The notes beneath the pieces were generated by a model. It was not told the origin of the DNA. It was given only the letters and a program-made list of their open reading frames with translations, and ran no database searches. From the NCBI RefSeq assembly GCF_002155425.1, contig NZ_MUYG01000009.1:248001-312000 (forward strand): a stretch of DNA of 64,000 nt, written 5' to 3'. The stretch is from Erythrobacter donghaensis (GTDB lineage: Bacteria; Pseudomonadota; Alphaproteobacteria; Sphingomonadales; Sphingomonadaceae). Made by a program: the position numbers and the translations under genes. Within the stretch, counting starts at the first letter, position 1. Every line of letters starts with the position of its first letter. Of the stretch, positions 8,423 to 16,864 are shown in pieces.

Positions 8423-9900
8423 ACCAGAACGATGAAGAGCGACCGGGCCGCCTTGTCGGCCAGATCGGTCAGCGACGGCGTCAGCAGGTAGCCCAGCGGC
8501 GAGATGATCAGCGCGGTCAGCCCGAGCAGCACCCAATGCCCCGTCTCGCTCTTGCCGGTGACGACGCCAGCGGGCTCATCGAAGAACATAACTTTGACGA
8601 ATTTGATGTAGTAGAACGCCCCGATCACGCTCGCCGCGATGGCGATGGCGCCGAACGCCACAAGGCCTGCCTCGATGGTCGCCTGAAACACCACGAACTT
8701 GCTGTAGAAGCCGAGCAGCGGCGGGATGCCGGCAAGGCTGAACATGAAGATCAGCAGCGCCCAAGCGATTGCCGGACGGGTGACGGACAGCCCGCGGATG
8801 TCGGCAAAGGTTTCGAACAGCTCCCCGTCCTCACCCCGCAGCATCAGCAGCGCGACGAAGCTGCCGATGCTCATCGCGACATAGATGAACAGGTAAACCA
8901 GCATCGCGCTCGCGCCGTCGACATTGGCGACCGCGAGGCCGAGGAGGATGAAGCCGATATTATTGATCGAGGAATAGGCCAGCAGGCGCTTCAAATTCTC
9001 CTGCCCGATCGCGCCGAGCGCGCCGAAGATGATCGAGGCGAGTGCCATGAACATCACGATCTGCTGCCAGGCCTGCACCTGACCGCCGAAGACTTCGAAC
9101 ACCACGCGCGCAGTCAGCGCCACGGCGGCGACCTTGGGGGCAGTGGCGAAGAAGGCGGTGACGGGCGTCGGAGCGCCTTCGTAGACGTCGGGCGTCCACA
9201 TGTGGAACGGCACGGCGCTGATCTTGAAGGCGAGGCCGGAGAGCACGAAGATCACGCCAAGCAACGCGCCGGTGCCCATGGTGCCGCTCAGCCCCGCGCG
9301 CACCGCGTCGAACGCCGTGCCGCCGGTGAAGCCATAGAGCAGGCTCATCCCGTAGAGCAGGATCCCCGAGGCCAGCGCGCCAAGCACGAAGTATTTGAGC
9401 CCCGCCTCGCCCGAACGCGTGTCTCGGCGCAGAATCGCGGCGAGCACGTAGGCCGACAGGCTGTTGAGCTCGAGCCCGAGATAGAGGCTCATGAAATCAT
9501 TGGCGGAGACCATGATGCTCATGCCCACGGCCGCGAACAGCACCAGCACCGGATATTCAGCGCGCATCCCGCGTTCGGTGCCCGCCGTAGGGCCAGCGAA
9601 GAAGGCCGGCGCAACCATCAGCGCGGCGATCGCCGCGAGATAGATCAGCGCCTTGGCGAAGAGCGCAAAGCTGTCGACTTTGAGCAGCCCGCCAAAGGCA
9701 AGCGTGGCCGGGCCATCGGTGCCGAAATGCAGCCCCGGCACCAGCAGCACGCCAGCAACGAACAGCGCAGTGGCCGCCGCAATCGCGATCTTGCGCGCGG
9801 CCTTGTCACCGCCCCACGCGGCGAGCAGCAGCAGCACGAGGCCGGTGCCGGTCAGCACCAGTTCGGGAAGCGTCAGGGCAAAGGAAGGGACGAAATCCAT
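8419..9900 (-). CDS. nuoN: NADH-quinone oxidoreductase subunit N
   Basis: 493 residues, a 14-helix antiporter-like subunit of the complex I membrane arm that takes part in proton pumping. Lys residues lie in membrane helices (for example in the KISAVPFHMWTPDVYEGAP stretch, the proton_antipo_M signature). The start overlaps the nuoM stop by one base and the stop overlaps the birA TTG start. Length is typical. Confidence 0.95.
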   Translation of the reverse strand: MDFVPSFALTLPELVLTGTGLVLLLLAAWGGDKAARKIAIAAATALFVAGVLLVPGLHFGTDGPATLAFGGLLKVDSFALFAKALIYLAAIAALMVAPAFFAGPTAGTERGMRAEYPVLVLFAAVGMSIMVSANDFMSLYLGLELNSLSAYVLAAILRRDTRSGEAGLKYFVLGALASGILLYGMSLLYGFTGGTAFDAVRAGLSGTMGTGALLGVIFVLSGLAFKISAVPFHMWTPDVYEGAPTPVTAFFATAPKVAAVALTARVVFEVFGGQVQAWQQIVMFMALASIIFGALGAIGQENLKRLLAYSSINNIGFILLGLAVANVDGASAMLVYLFIYVAMSIGSFVALLMLRGEDGELFETFADIRGLSVTRPAIAWALLIFMFSLAGIPPLLGFYSKFVVFQATIEAGLVAFGAIAIAASVIGAFYYIKFVKVMFFDEPAGVVTGKSETGHWVLLGLTALIISPLGYLLTPSLTDLADKAARSLFIVLV

Positions 9901-11453
9901 CAGTGCGCGCCCTCCCCGGCGGCGTTGTCATGGTGGGGCAGCGCGTTCGCCGCTTCGGCGCGGGGCGTGCCGGGCGCAAGCTGTGCGTCGGAAGCCGGGG
10001 CAGCAGCGGAAAGCCGGGCTTCGAGCACCGCGATATCCTCGCGCATCGGGGCGAGGAAGCTTTCGGGATAAACCCCCATCCACAGCACGGCGGCGGCGAT
10101 CGGAGCCATCATGATCCACTCGCGCGCAGAAATGTCACGCATCGCGGCGGCGTCTTCATTCACCTGCCCGCCGAACGCGACGCGGCGGTAGAGGTAGAGC
10201 ATATAGGCCGCACCCAGAATGATCCCGGTCGTGCAGATCAGCGCGACGAGGCTCGATGTCTGGTAGATACCCGCCAGCGACAGGAACTCGCCGACGAAGC
10301 CGCTGGTGCCCGGCAGGCCGATGCTCGCCATGGTGAACAGCAGGAAGAACAGCGCGTAATAGGGCATGTTGATCGCCAGGCCGCCGTAACGCGCGATCTC
10401 ACGGGTGTGCAACCGGTCGTAGATGACCCCGACACAAAGGAACAACGCCCCCGACACGAGCCCGTGGCTGAGCATCACGATCATCGCGCCCTCAAGCCCC
10501 TGCACGTTGAACGCGAACAGGCCGACGGTGACGATCGCCATGTGCGCGACCGAGGAATAGGCGATCAGCTTCTTCATGTCGGCCTGCACCAGCGCGACGA
10601 GCGAGGTGTAGACCACCGCGATCATCGATAGCGCGAAGACCAGCCAGGCAAACTGAGCCGAAGCCTCGGGGAACATCGGCAAGCTGAAGCGGATGAAGCC
10701 ATATCCGCCGAGCTTCAGCAGCACGCCCGCCAGAATCACCGAGCCGGCGGTAGGCGCCTGCACGTGTGCATCGGGTAGCCAGGTGTGCAGCGGCCACATC
10801 GGCACCTTAACCGCGAAGCTCGCGAAGAAGGCCAGCCACAGCCATGTCTGCGCCTCGGCCGGGAAGGGATATTGCATCAGCGTCGGGATGTCCGAGGTGT
10901 CGGCCTGCGCCACCATCCAGAACATCGCGATCAGCATCAGCACCGATCCGAACAGCGTGTAGAGGAAGAACTTGTAGCTCGCGTAGATGCGGTTGTCCCC
11001 GCCCCACACGCCGATGATCAGATACATCGGGATGAGGCCGGCCTCGAAGAAGACGTAGAACAGGAACAGATCCTGCGCCGCGAAGGTGCCGATCATCAGC
11101 ACCTCCATGAACAGGAAGGCCGCCATGTATTCGCCCACGCGCTTTTCGATCGCTTCCCAGCTGGCAAGGATGCAGACCGGCATCAGGAACACGCTGAGCA
11201 TGATCAGCAGCAACGCAATCCCGTCGATCCCCAGCGCATAGCTGAAGCCCGCGAAGAGCTCCGCGCGCTCGGTGAACTGCCATTGCGGGCCGCCGATCTC
11301 GTAATTCGACCACAGCACGACGCCGAGCGCGAAGGTGACAAGCGTCGCCCCGAGCGCGATCCAGCGTGCGGCGTTGGCGCCCGAAAACAGGCACGCCAGC
11401 GCGCCCGCCAGCGGCACGAGCATCATCAGCGACAGGATGGGAAGGCCTTCCAT
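9900..11453 (-). CDS. nuoM: NADH-quinone oxidoreductase subunit M
   Basis: 517 residues, second antiporter-like proton-pumping subunit. Typical motifs include FFEAGLIPMYLIIGVWGG with the essential helix-5 Glu, and [20 protein letters not shown]. The C-terminus is a hydrophilic Ala/Pro-rich tail of about 40 residues. It lies 14 nt after nuoL and overlaps nuoN by one base. Confidence 0.95.
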   Translation of the reverse strand: MEGLPILSLMMLVPLAGALACLFSGANAARWIALGATLVTFALGVVLWSNYEIGGPQWQFTERAELFAGFSYALGIDGIALLLIMLSVFLMPVCILASWEAIEKRVGEYMAAFLFMEVLMIGTFAAQDLFLFYVFFEAGLIPMYLIIGVWGGDNRIYASYKFFLYTLFGSVLMLIAMFWMVAQADTSDIPTLMQYPFPAEAQTWLWLAFFASFAVKVPMWPLHTWLPDAHVQAPTAGSVILAGVLLKLGGYGFIRFSLPMFPEASAQFAWLVFALSMIAVVYTSLVALVQADMKKLIAYSSVAHMAIVTVGLFAFNVQGLEGAMIVMLSHGLVSGALFLCVGVIYDRLHTREIARYGGLAINMPYYALFFLLFTMASIGLPGTSGFVGEFLSLAGIYQTSSLVALICTTGIILGAAYMLYLYRRVAFGGQVNEDAAAMRDISAREWIMMAPIAAAVLWMGVYPESFLAPMREDIAVLEARLSAAAPASDAQLAPGTPRAEAANALPHHDNAAGEGAH

Positions 11454-11467
11454 TACGAAGCGCGCTC

Positions 11468-13525
11468 CTAAAGCAGAACGTAGGTGACAGCGGCGACCAG
11501 CCCGAGAAGCATGATCAGCGCATAGGTGTAGACGTAGCCAGATTGGATCGACTTGGCCGCAGTGGCACTGCGGTCGACCACCCAGGCGATGCCGTTGGGG
11601 CCGAAGCGGTCGATCGTGCCGATATCGCCGAGCTTCCAGAAGGCGCGTCCCAGCGCGAAGGCGGGCTTCACGAAGATCGCGTCATAGAGCTCGTCGAAAT
11701 ACCACTTGCGATAGACGAAGTTGTGCAGCGCACCGAAGGTCGCGACGAACTTTGCCGGGATGTCGGGCTTCGCGATATAGGCGACATAGGCCCCGGCCAA
11801 GCCGATCAGCATCACCACGGTCGCGGTCAGCTTCACCCACAACGGCACACCGTGCATCGCATGGATCAGGTCTTCATTGTAGAAGATCGCGCCGTTCCAG
11901 AAAGCTTCGCCGTCGATGAACTGCGTGTGGAACACGAAGCCCGAGAAGATGGCGCCGAGGCTCAGGATGGCGAGCGGAAGCAGCATCGAGACGGGGCTTT
12001 CGTGGGGGTGATAGCCCGCCGTGCCTTCATGGTCTTCAGGTGAAGGAACGTCGTGATGCGCGTCGTGTCCGGCATCTTCCTGCCGCGGCGCATTGTCGTG
12101 ATCGGAATCGTGATGACCATCGTGAACGGCGTGCTGGATATGCTCCGACTGCGCCCAGCGCGGCTTGCCCCAGAAGGTCAGGAACATCAGGCGCCACGAA
12201 TAGAAGCTGGTGAGCAGCGCCGCGACCGCACCCGCCCAGAAGGCGAACTGCCCCGCCCCGTTATGGCGCGCGAAGGCGGCTTCAAGGATCGCATCCTTTG
12301 AATAGAAGCCCGCAAAGCCGAACGCGCCCAAGATGCCGACGCCGGTGATCGCGAGCGTGCCCGCCATCATCGCCCAGAAGGTAACCGGGATCTTCTTACG
12401 CAGGCCGCCATAATAGCGCATGTCCTGCTCGTGATGCATCGCGTGGATCACTGAGCCCGCGCCGAGGAACAGCAGCGCCTTGAAGAAGGCGTGGGTGAAG
12501 AGGTGGAACATCGCCGCGCCATAGGCGCCCACGCCAGCGGCAAAGAACATGTAGCCCAGCTGCGAGCAGGTCGAATAGGCGATCACCCGCTTGATGTCCC
12601 ACTGCGTTGTGCCGATGGTCGCGGCAAAGAAGCAGGTGGCAGCGCCAACGATGGTGACAATGGTGAGCGCGGTCGGCGCGGTCTCGAACATCGGCGAGAG
12701 GCGGCACAGCATGAACACGCCCGCGGTCACCATGGTCGCGGCGTGGATCAGTGCGGAGACCGGCGTTGGCCCTTCCATCGCGTCCGGCAGCCAAGTGTGG
12801 AGGCCGAGCTGCGCCGACTTGCCCATCGCGCCGATGAACAGCAGGATGCACAGGATATCCATCGTGTAGAGGCGCATGCCGACAAAGGTGATCGTCGCGC
12901 CGCTCATCGCCGGAGCCATGTCGAGGATCGCGGGGATCGAGGTCGTCTGGAACACCAGATAGGTGCCGAAGATGCCGAGCATAAACCCGAGGTCACCGAC
13001 GCGGTTGACCACGAAGGCCTTGATCGCGGCGGCCCCTGCGCTGGGCTTGCGGAACCAGAAGCCGATCAGCAGATAGGACGCAAGGCCCACGCCTTCCCAC
13101 CCGAAGAACATCTGGACGAGGTTGTCCGCCGTCACCAGCATCAGCATCGCAAAGGTGAACAGCGAAAGGTAGGCGAAGAAGCGCGGCTGATCCGGGTCTT
13201 CCTCCATGTACCCCCAGGAATAGAGGTGGACGAGCGCCGAAACCGAGTTGATCACCACCAGCATGATCGCGGTGAGGGTGTCGACGCGCAGGCTCCAATC
13301 GAAGCTCAGCGTGCCGCTTTCGACCCACTTGAGAACCGGCAAGACTGTCGCCGTCTCGCTCCCGCCGAGGAAGCCCAGGAAGATCGGCCAGCTGAGCCCC
13401 GCCGACAGGAACAGCGCGCCGGTCGTCACCGACTTGGCGGCAACATTGCCGATCATGCGATTGCCGAGGCCCGCGACAAGCGCAGCCAGCAGCGGCCCGA
13501 AAACGATGATAAGGATCGAATTCAC
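11468..13525 (-). CDS. nuoL: NADH-quinone oxidoreductase subunit L with His-rich loop
   Basis: 685 residues, the distal antiporter-like subunit with the long lateral helix. Core motifs: [18 protein letters not shown] and [20 protein letters not shown]. Residues 462-508 form a hydrophilic loop containing 12 His and many Asp/Glu, a plausible metal- or proton-binding insertion; it makes the protein longer than the roughly 610-residue E. coli form. The lateral-helix region follows. The gene lies 7 nt after nuoK. Confidence 0.95.
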   Translation of the reverse strand: MNSILIIVFGPLLAALVAGLGNRMIGNVAAKSVTTGALFLSAGLSWPIFLGFLGGSETATVLPVLKWVESGTLSFDWSLRVDTLTAIMLVVINSVSALVHLYSWGYMEEDPDQPRFFAYLSLFTFAMLMLVTADNLVQMFFGWEGVGLASYLLIGFWFRKPSAGAAAIKAFVVNRVGDLGFMLGIFGTYLVFQTTSIPAILDMAPAMSGATITFVGMRLYTMDILCILLFIGAMGKSAQLGLHTWLPDAMEGPTPVSALIHAATMVTAGVFMLCRLSPMFETAPTALTIVTIVGAATCFFAATIGTTQWDIKRVIAYSTCSQLGYMFFAAGVGAYGAAMFHLFTHAFFKALLFLGAGSVIHAMHHEQDMRYYGGLRKKIPVTFWAMMAGTLAITGVGILGAFGFAGFYSKDAILEAAFARHNGAGQFAFWAGAVAALLTSFYSWRLMFLTFWGKPRWAQSEHIQHAVHDGHHDSDHDNAPRQEDAGHDAHHDVPSPEDHEGTAGYHPHESPVSMLLPLAILSLGAIFSGFVFHTQFIDGEAFWNGAIFYNEDLIHAMHGVPLWVKLTATVVMLIGLAGAYVAYIAKPDIPAKFVATFGALHNFVYRKWYFDELYDAIFVKPAFALGRAFWKLGDIGTIDRFGPNGIAWVVDRSATAAKSIQSGYVYTYALIMLLGLVAAVTYVLL

Positions 13526-13532
13526 TGCGAAA

Positions 13533-13838
13533 TCACCCCTTCATCCGGTTGATATCGTCAACCGCGATCGAGCCGCGGGTGCGGAAATAGATCACCAGGA
13601 TCGCGAGCCCGATCGCCGCCTCGGCCGCAGCCACAGTCAGCACCAGCATCGCGAAGATCTGGCCCGTCAGGTCGTTGAGGAAGGCGCTGAAGGCGACCAG
13701 ATTGATGTTCACCGCCAGCAGGATCAGCTCAACCGCCATCAAGATGACGATCACGTTCTTGCGGTTGAGGAAGATCCCCAGGACGCCGAGCACGAACAGG
13801 ATCGCGCCCACGGTGAGATAATGTTCGATGCCGATCAC
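13533..13838 (-). CDS. nuoK: NADH-quinone oxidoreductase subunit K
   Basis: 101 residues with three membrane helices, the usual NuoK size. GTG 13838 gives [18 protein letters not shown], the normal family N-terminus, and overlaps the nuoJ stop (GTGA); a longer frame upstream is only the shadow of nuoJ. Conserved membrane Glu residues are seen in [10 protein letters not shown] and [10 protein letters not shown], part of the half-channel next to NuoJ. Confidence 0.95.
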   Translation of the reverse strand: MIGIEHYLTVGAILFVLGVLGIFLNRKNVIVILMAVELILLAVNINLVAFSAFLNDLTGQIFAMLVLTVAAAEAAIGLAILVIYFRTRGSIAVDDINRMKG

Positions 13839-14458
13839 AGCTCGACCCCTTGGCCCACTTCGGGGCTCTTCATGACGGTTGCATCCTCGGGACGGCGACG
13901 GATCTGCTTGCCGACATCCTGCCGCGCACGCGCGCCGGGCTTGGGCGGCTGGAAGGTCAGCACGATCGCGCCAATCATCGCGACCAGCAGGATGATCCCC
14001 GCGATTTCGAACAGCACAATGTAGCGGCCGTAGAGCAACTCGCCGAGAGCGGCGATATTGCTGGTGCCCTCGGGCTGTGCGGTCACGCCATCGGGCGTCC
14101 CGAGGGTGAGGCCGCCCGCATTGTAGGCTCCCACGGCCAGAAGCAGCTCGGCGAGCAGCACCGCCGCGATCAGCAGCCCCAGCGGCGCATTGCGGCTTAG
14201 CCCCGCGCGCATCGCGGCAAAATCGATGTCGAGCATCATCACCACGAACAGGAACAGCACCGCCACCGCCCCCACATAGACGATCACCAGCAGCATCGCG
14301 ATGAACTCCGCGCCCAGCAGCACCATCAGGCCGGCCGCGTTGAAGAACGCGAGGATCAGCCACAGCACCGAATGCACGGGGTTCTTCGCCATGACGACCA
14401 TCACGGCGCTGGCGACGACGATGGTCGCGAAGAAATAGAAGGCGATGGCCTGTATCAT
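13835..14458 (-). CDS. nuoJ: NADH-quinone oxidoreductase subunit J
   Basis: 207 residues, five membrane helices followed by a hydrophilic tail. Family stretches: [19 protein letters not shown] and [16 protein letters not shown] Shine-Dalgarno GGAG lies about 7 nt before the ATG. It is separated from nuoI by 132 nt, the largest gap in the cluster, which holds a possible 19-codon leader frame. The stop overlaps the nuoK GTG start. Confidence 0.95.
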   Translation of the reverse strand: MIQAIAFYFFATIVVASAVMVVMAKNPVHSVLWLILAFFNAAGLMVLLGAEFIAMLLVIVYVGAVAVLFLFVVMMLDIDFAAMRAGLSRNAPLGLLIAAVLLAELLLAVGAYNAGGLTLGTPDGVTAQPEGTSNIAALGELLYGRYIVLFEIAGIILLVAMIGAIVLTFQPPKPGARARQDVGKQIRRRPEDATVMKSPEVGQGVEL

Positions 14459-14514
14459 GATGCGTCTCCGCCGATCCGTCTCCCCGGTGAAAACCGGAGT
14501 CCAGAAAGCGGCAT
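14455..14514 (-). CDS. Possible 19-residue leader peptide before nuoJ
   Basis: A short frame begins with ATG 14514, preceded by AAGGGATCAA (a strong, well-spaced ribosome site), and ends in a TGA that overlaps the nuoJ ATG (ATGA). The peptide is [19 protein letters not shown]. It occupies part of the only sizeable gap in the nuo cluster and fits the coupling pattern of the other junctions. Its coding sequence spans a small hairpin at 14484-14497. Such a short frame can occur by chance, so this is speculative. Confidence 0.25.
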   Translation of the reverse strand: MPLSGLRFSPGRRIGGDAS

Positions 14515-14590
14515 TTGATCCCTTAGTCCAAGTCTGAGCCCCGGCAGGACGCCGTGGCCCGTGATCCCCGTTGCCTCGTCGCCGCGCGCC

Positions 14591-15079
14591 CTAGCGGTAG
14601 GGTGCGTCGGCTTCAAGGTTGGCCGCGATGGCCCGTTCCCATTTGTCACCATTCGCGAGCAGCTTGGCCTTGTCGTACAGCAGCTCCTCGCGGGTTTCGG
14701 TCGAATATTCGAAGTTCGGCCCCTCGACGATCGCATCGACCGGGCAGGCTTCCTGGCAGAAGCCGCAGAAGATGCACTTGGTCATGTCGATGTCGTAGCG
14801 GGTGGTGCGGCGGCTGCCGTCTTCACGCGGCTCGCTCTCGATGGTGATCGCCTGCGCGGGGCACACGGCCTCGCACAGCTTGCACGCGATGCAGCGTTCC
14901 TCTCCGTTCGGGTAGCGCCGCAGCGCATGCTCACCGCGGAAGCGGGGCGAGAGCGGGGCTTTCTCGAAGGGGTAGTTGATCGTCACCTTGGGCTTGAAGA
15001 AATACTTCAGCGTCAAGGCATGCGCCTTGAGGAATTCCCAGAGGGTGAACGATTTGATGAGGTGGGAGACCGAAGTCAT
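14591..15079 (-). CDS. nuoI: NADH-quinone oxidoreductase subunit I
   Basis: 162 residues, peripheral-arm subunit carrying clusters N6a and N6b. The two 4Fe-4S motifs are [12 protein letters not shown] and [15 protein letters not shown] 15079 ([16 protein letters not shown]) is the family start; a longer frame only extends into the preceding gene. The ATG overlaps the stop of the secreted-protein gene upstream (ATGA). Confidence 0.96.
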   Translation of the reverse strand: MTSVSHLIKSFTLWEFLKAHALTLKYFFKPKVTINYPFEKAPLSPRFRGEHALRRYPNGEERCIACKLCEAVCPAQAITIESEPREDGSRRTTRYDIDMTKCIFCGFCQEACPVDAIVEGPNFEYSTETREELLYDKAKLLANGDKWERAIAANLEADAPYR

Positions 15080-15552
15080 TCCGGTAATTCCTTGCTCACT
15101 GCCGAAACCTCGAAATTGCAAAAACCGACAAACCTCTCGACGCTCTTTTGCTCCGCTCCAAACGCGGGATAGCGAAAGATGGAGATGGTGCCCTTCGGCG
15201 AGAAGGGCTCGTTGAGCGTCACTCGGTGCCTCCGCTCCATAATCGTGCCCAAAAACCAGGCCCTGCTCTCGCTCGGCTGGAAAGAACCCTTAAATTTGCC
15301 GGACAGACCGGTATCCTCAGGCGCAGACATCAGCAGAACCACTTGTTGGCCGCCTTGAGGAAACCTCTGCCAATCGCCAATCAGCCCTTCGAGCTGAAAG
15401 GTGCGACCTGCTTCATCATGCATCGCGCATTCGAAACTGCCGCTCTTGAACGGAAGCGGCGGCGAAGGCGGCGAAACCGGGGTTCGCTCCTGCGCGGCGG
15501 CAGCGCTCGTAATCGCAAGTGCGACAGACAGGGTGACAGGAGCTAACCTCAT
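15076..15552 (-). CDS. Small secreted protein inserted between nuoH and nuoI
   Basis: 158 residues. The N-terminus [20 protein letters not shown] is a clear Sec signal peptide with likely cleavage after AAA or near Gln21, so the mature protein would be periplasmic. It has two Cys (in FECAMHDE and FVGFCNFE) that might form a disulfide. Start and stop both overlap the neighbouring nuo genes as ATGA. It is visibly less GC-rich than nuoH and nuoI. I do not recognise the family; it is not a complex I subunit known to me. Confidence 0.75.
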   Translation of the reverse strand: MRLAPVTLSVALAITSAAAAQERTPVSPPSPPLPFKSGSFECAMHDEAGRTFQLEGLIGDWQRFPQGGQQVVLLMSAPEDTGLSGKFKGSFQPSESRAWFLGTIMERRHRVTLNEPFSPKGTISIFRYPAFGAEQKSVERFVGFCNFEVSAVSKELPE

Positions 15553-16595
15553 CCGAAATGCCCCGTCGCCATGAGATAACCGGACGTCACAGCCACAAAC
15601 AGCAGGCTCATCGGCAGGAACACTTTCCACCCGAGGCGCATCAGCTGGTCATAGCGGTAACGCGGCACGGTCGCCCAGATCCAGCTGAACATGAAGAAGA
15701 ACATGAAGGTCTTGAGCAGGAACCAGATGATCCCCGGCACCATGTAGAGCACCGGAATGTCGAGCGGCGGCAGCCACCCGCCCCAGAACAGCAGCGTGTT
15801 GAGCGAGCACATCAGCAGGATGTTGGCATATTCGCCGAGCCAGAACAGCGCGAAGCTCATCGAGGAATATTCGGTCTGGTAGCCCGCGACGAGCTCGCTC
15901 TCGGCCTCGGTAAGGTCGAAGGGCGCACGCGCGGTTTCAGCGAGCGCGGAGATGAAGAACACCACCCACATCGGGAAGAGCAGCGGGTGCACCGCATAGG
16001 CGTTGATCAGCCCGAGCCCGAAGCCCTGCTGCGCGTTCACGATGCCCGAGAGGTTGAAGGTGCCGGCAAACAGCACCACGCACACCAACACGAAGCCGAT
16101 CGACACTTCGTAGGAGATCATCTGCGCAGACGCGCGCATCGCCGAGAAGAATGGGTATTTGGAGTTCGACGCCCACCCGCTCATCACCACGCCGTAAACC
16201 CCCATCGAGCTGATCGCGAGGATGTAGAGCAGACCGACATTGATGTCCGAAATCACCACGCCCGCATCGAACGGGATCACCGCCCAGGCCGCCAGCGCGA
16301 CGGTGAAGGTGATGATCGGCGCGATCAGGAAAATGCCCTTGTTTGCCGCGGACGGGATGATGGTCTCTTGCAGGAAGACCTTGAGGCCGTCCGCGAAGGA
16401 CTGGAGCAGCCCGAACGGCCCGACCACGTTGGGCCCGCGCCGCATCATGATCGCGCCCAGCACCTTGCGGTCGACATAGATCACCATCGCCACGCTGAAC
16501 ATGACGAGCAGCGAGACGATCAGGATCCCCGCGAACGTCGCGACGGTCCAGGCCCATTCATAGCTGAGGCCGAGGGATTGGAAGAAGGCGGTCAT
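15549..16595 (-). CDS. nuoH: NADH-quinone oxidoreductase subunit H
   Basis: 348 residues, eight-helix membrane subunit forming the quinone chamber at the junction of the two arms. Motifs: [20 protein letters not shown] and [20 protein letters not shown], the highly conserved acidic loop. The start overlaps the stop of the 90-residue membrane protein, and the stop overlaps the start of the secreted protein (both ATGA). Confidence 0.96.
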   Translation of the reverse strand: MTAFFQSLGLSYEWAWTVATFAGILIVSLLVMFSVAMVIYVDRKVLGAIMMRRGPNVVGPFGLLQSFADGLKVFLQETIIPSAANKGIFLIAPIITFTVALAAWAVIPFDAGVVISDINVGLLYILAISSMGVYGVVMSGWASNSKYPFFSAMRASAQMISYEVSIGFVLVCVVLFAGTFNLSGIVNAQQGFGLGLINAYAVHPLLFPMWVVFFISALAETARAPFDLTEAESELVAGYQTEYSSMSFALFWLGEYANILLMCSLNTLLFWGGWLPPLDIPVLYMVPGIIWFLLKTFMFFFMFSWIWATVPRYRYDQLMRLGWKVFLPMSLLFVAVTSGYLMATGHFG

Positions 16596-16864
16596 TCCGC
16601 AGCTCCCATCAATTTGTCGTGAATAGCCACCAAGGCGTGAAGCACGGCAGCGCCAATCAAAAGGTAGATCGCTTGATGTACGACGTAGAGGGCGGCACGA
16701 GACTTCTCATACCAGCCAATGATCTCATTAAGCTCCACCTGCCCCGTATCGCCAAGCCGAGTAACGACATACCACTCATTCGAGAGGCTCCATAAGAGGA
16801 ATACCGGAACGAACGCATATAGTATAAACGGCAGGCGCCTGAGGAATTGCGGGAGCACGATCAT
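16592..16864 (-). CDS. Small membrane protein inserted between nuoG and nuoH
   Basis: 90 residues with hydrophobic segments around residues 10-27 and 60-80 and a soluble middle stretch, plus a basic N-terminus. Both ends overlap nuoG and nuoH by the four bases ATGA, so it is clearly embedded in the operon. Its DNA is markedly more AT-rich than nuoG/nuoH. I recognise no family; an assembly factor or an acquired passenger are both possible. Confidence 0.7.
   Translation of the reverse strand: MIVLPQFLRRLPFILYAFVPVFLLWSLSNEWYVVTRLGDTGQVELNEIIGWYEKSRAALYVVHQAIYLLIGAAVLHALVAIHDKLMGAAE

Noticed and set aside
8536..10071. Open frame of about 511 codons on the plus strand across nuoN
   Set aside because: It lies antisense to a clearly identified nuo gene and its translation is rich in Arg, His, Gln and Glu, the typical shadow of a GC-rich membrane-protein gene.
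15558..16622. Open frame of about 354 codons on the plus strand over nuoH
   Set aside because: Antisense shadow of nuoH: long runs of His, Glu and Arg, no domain.
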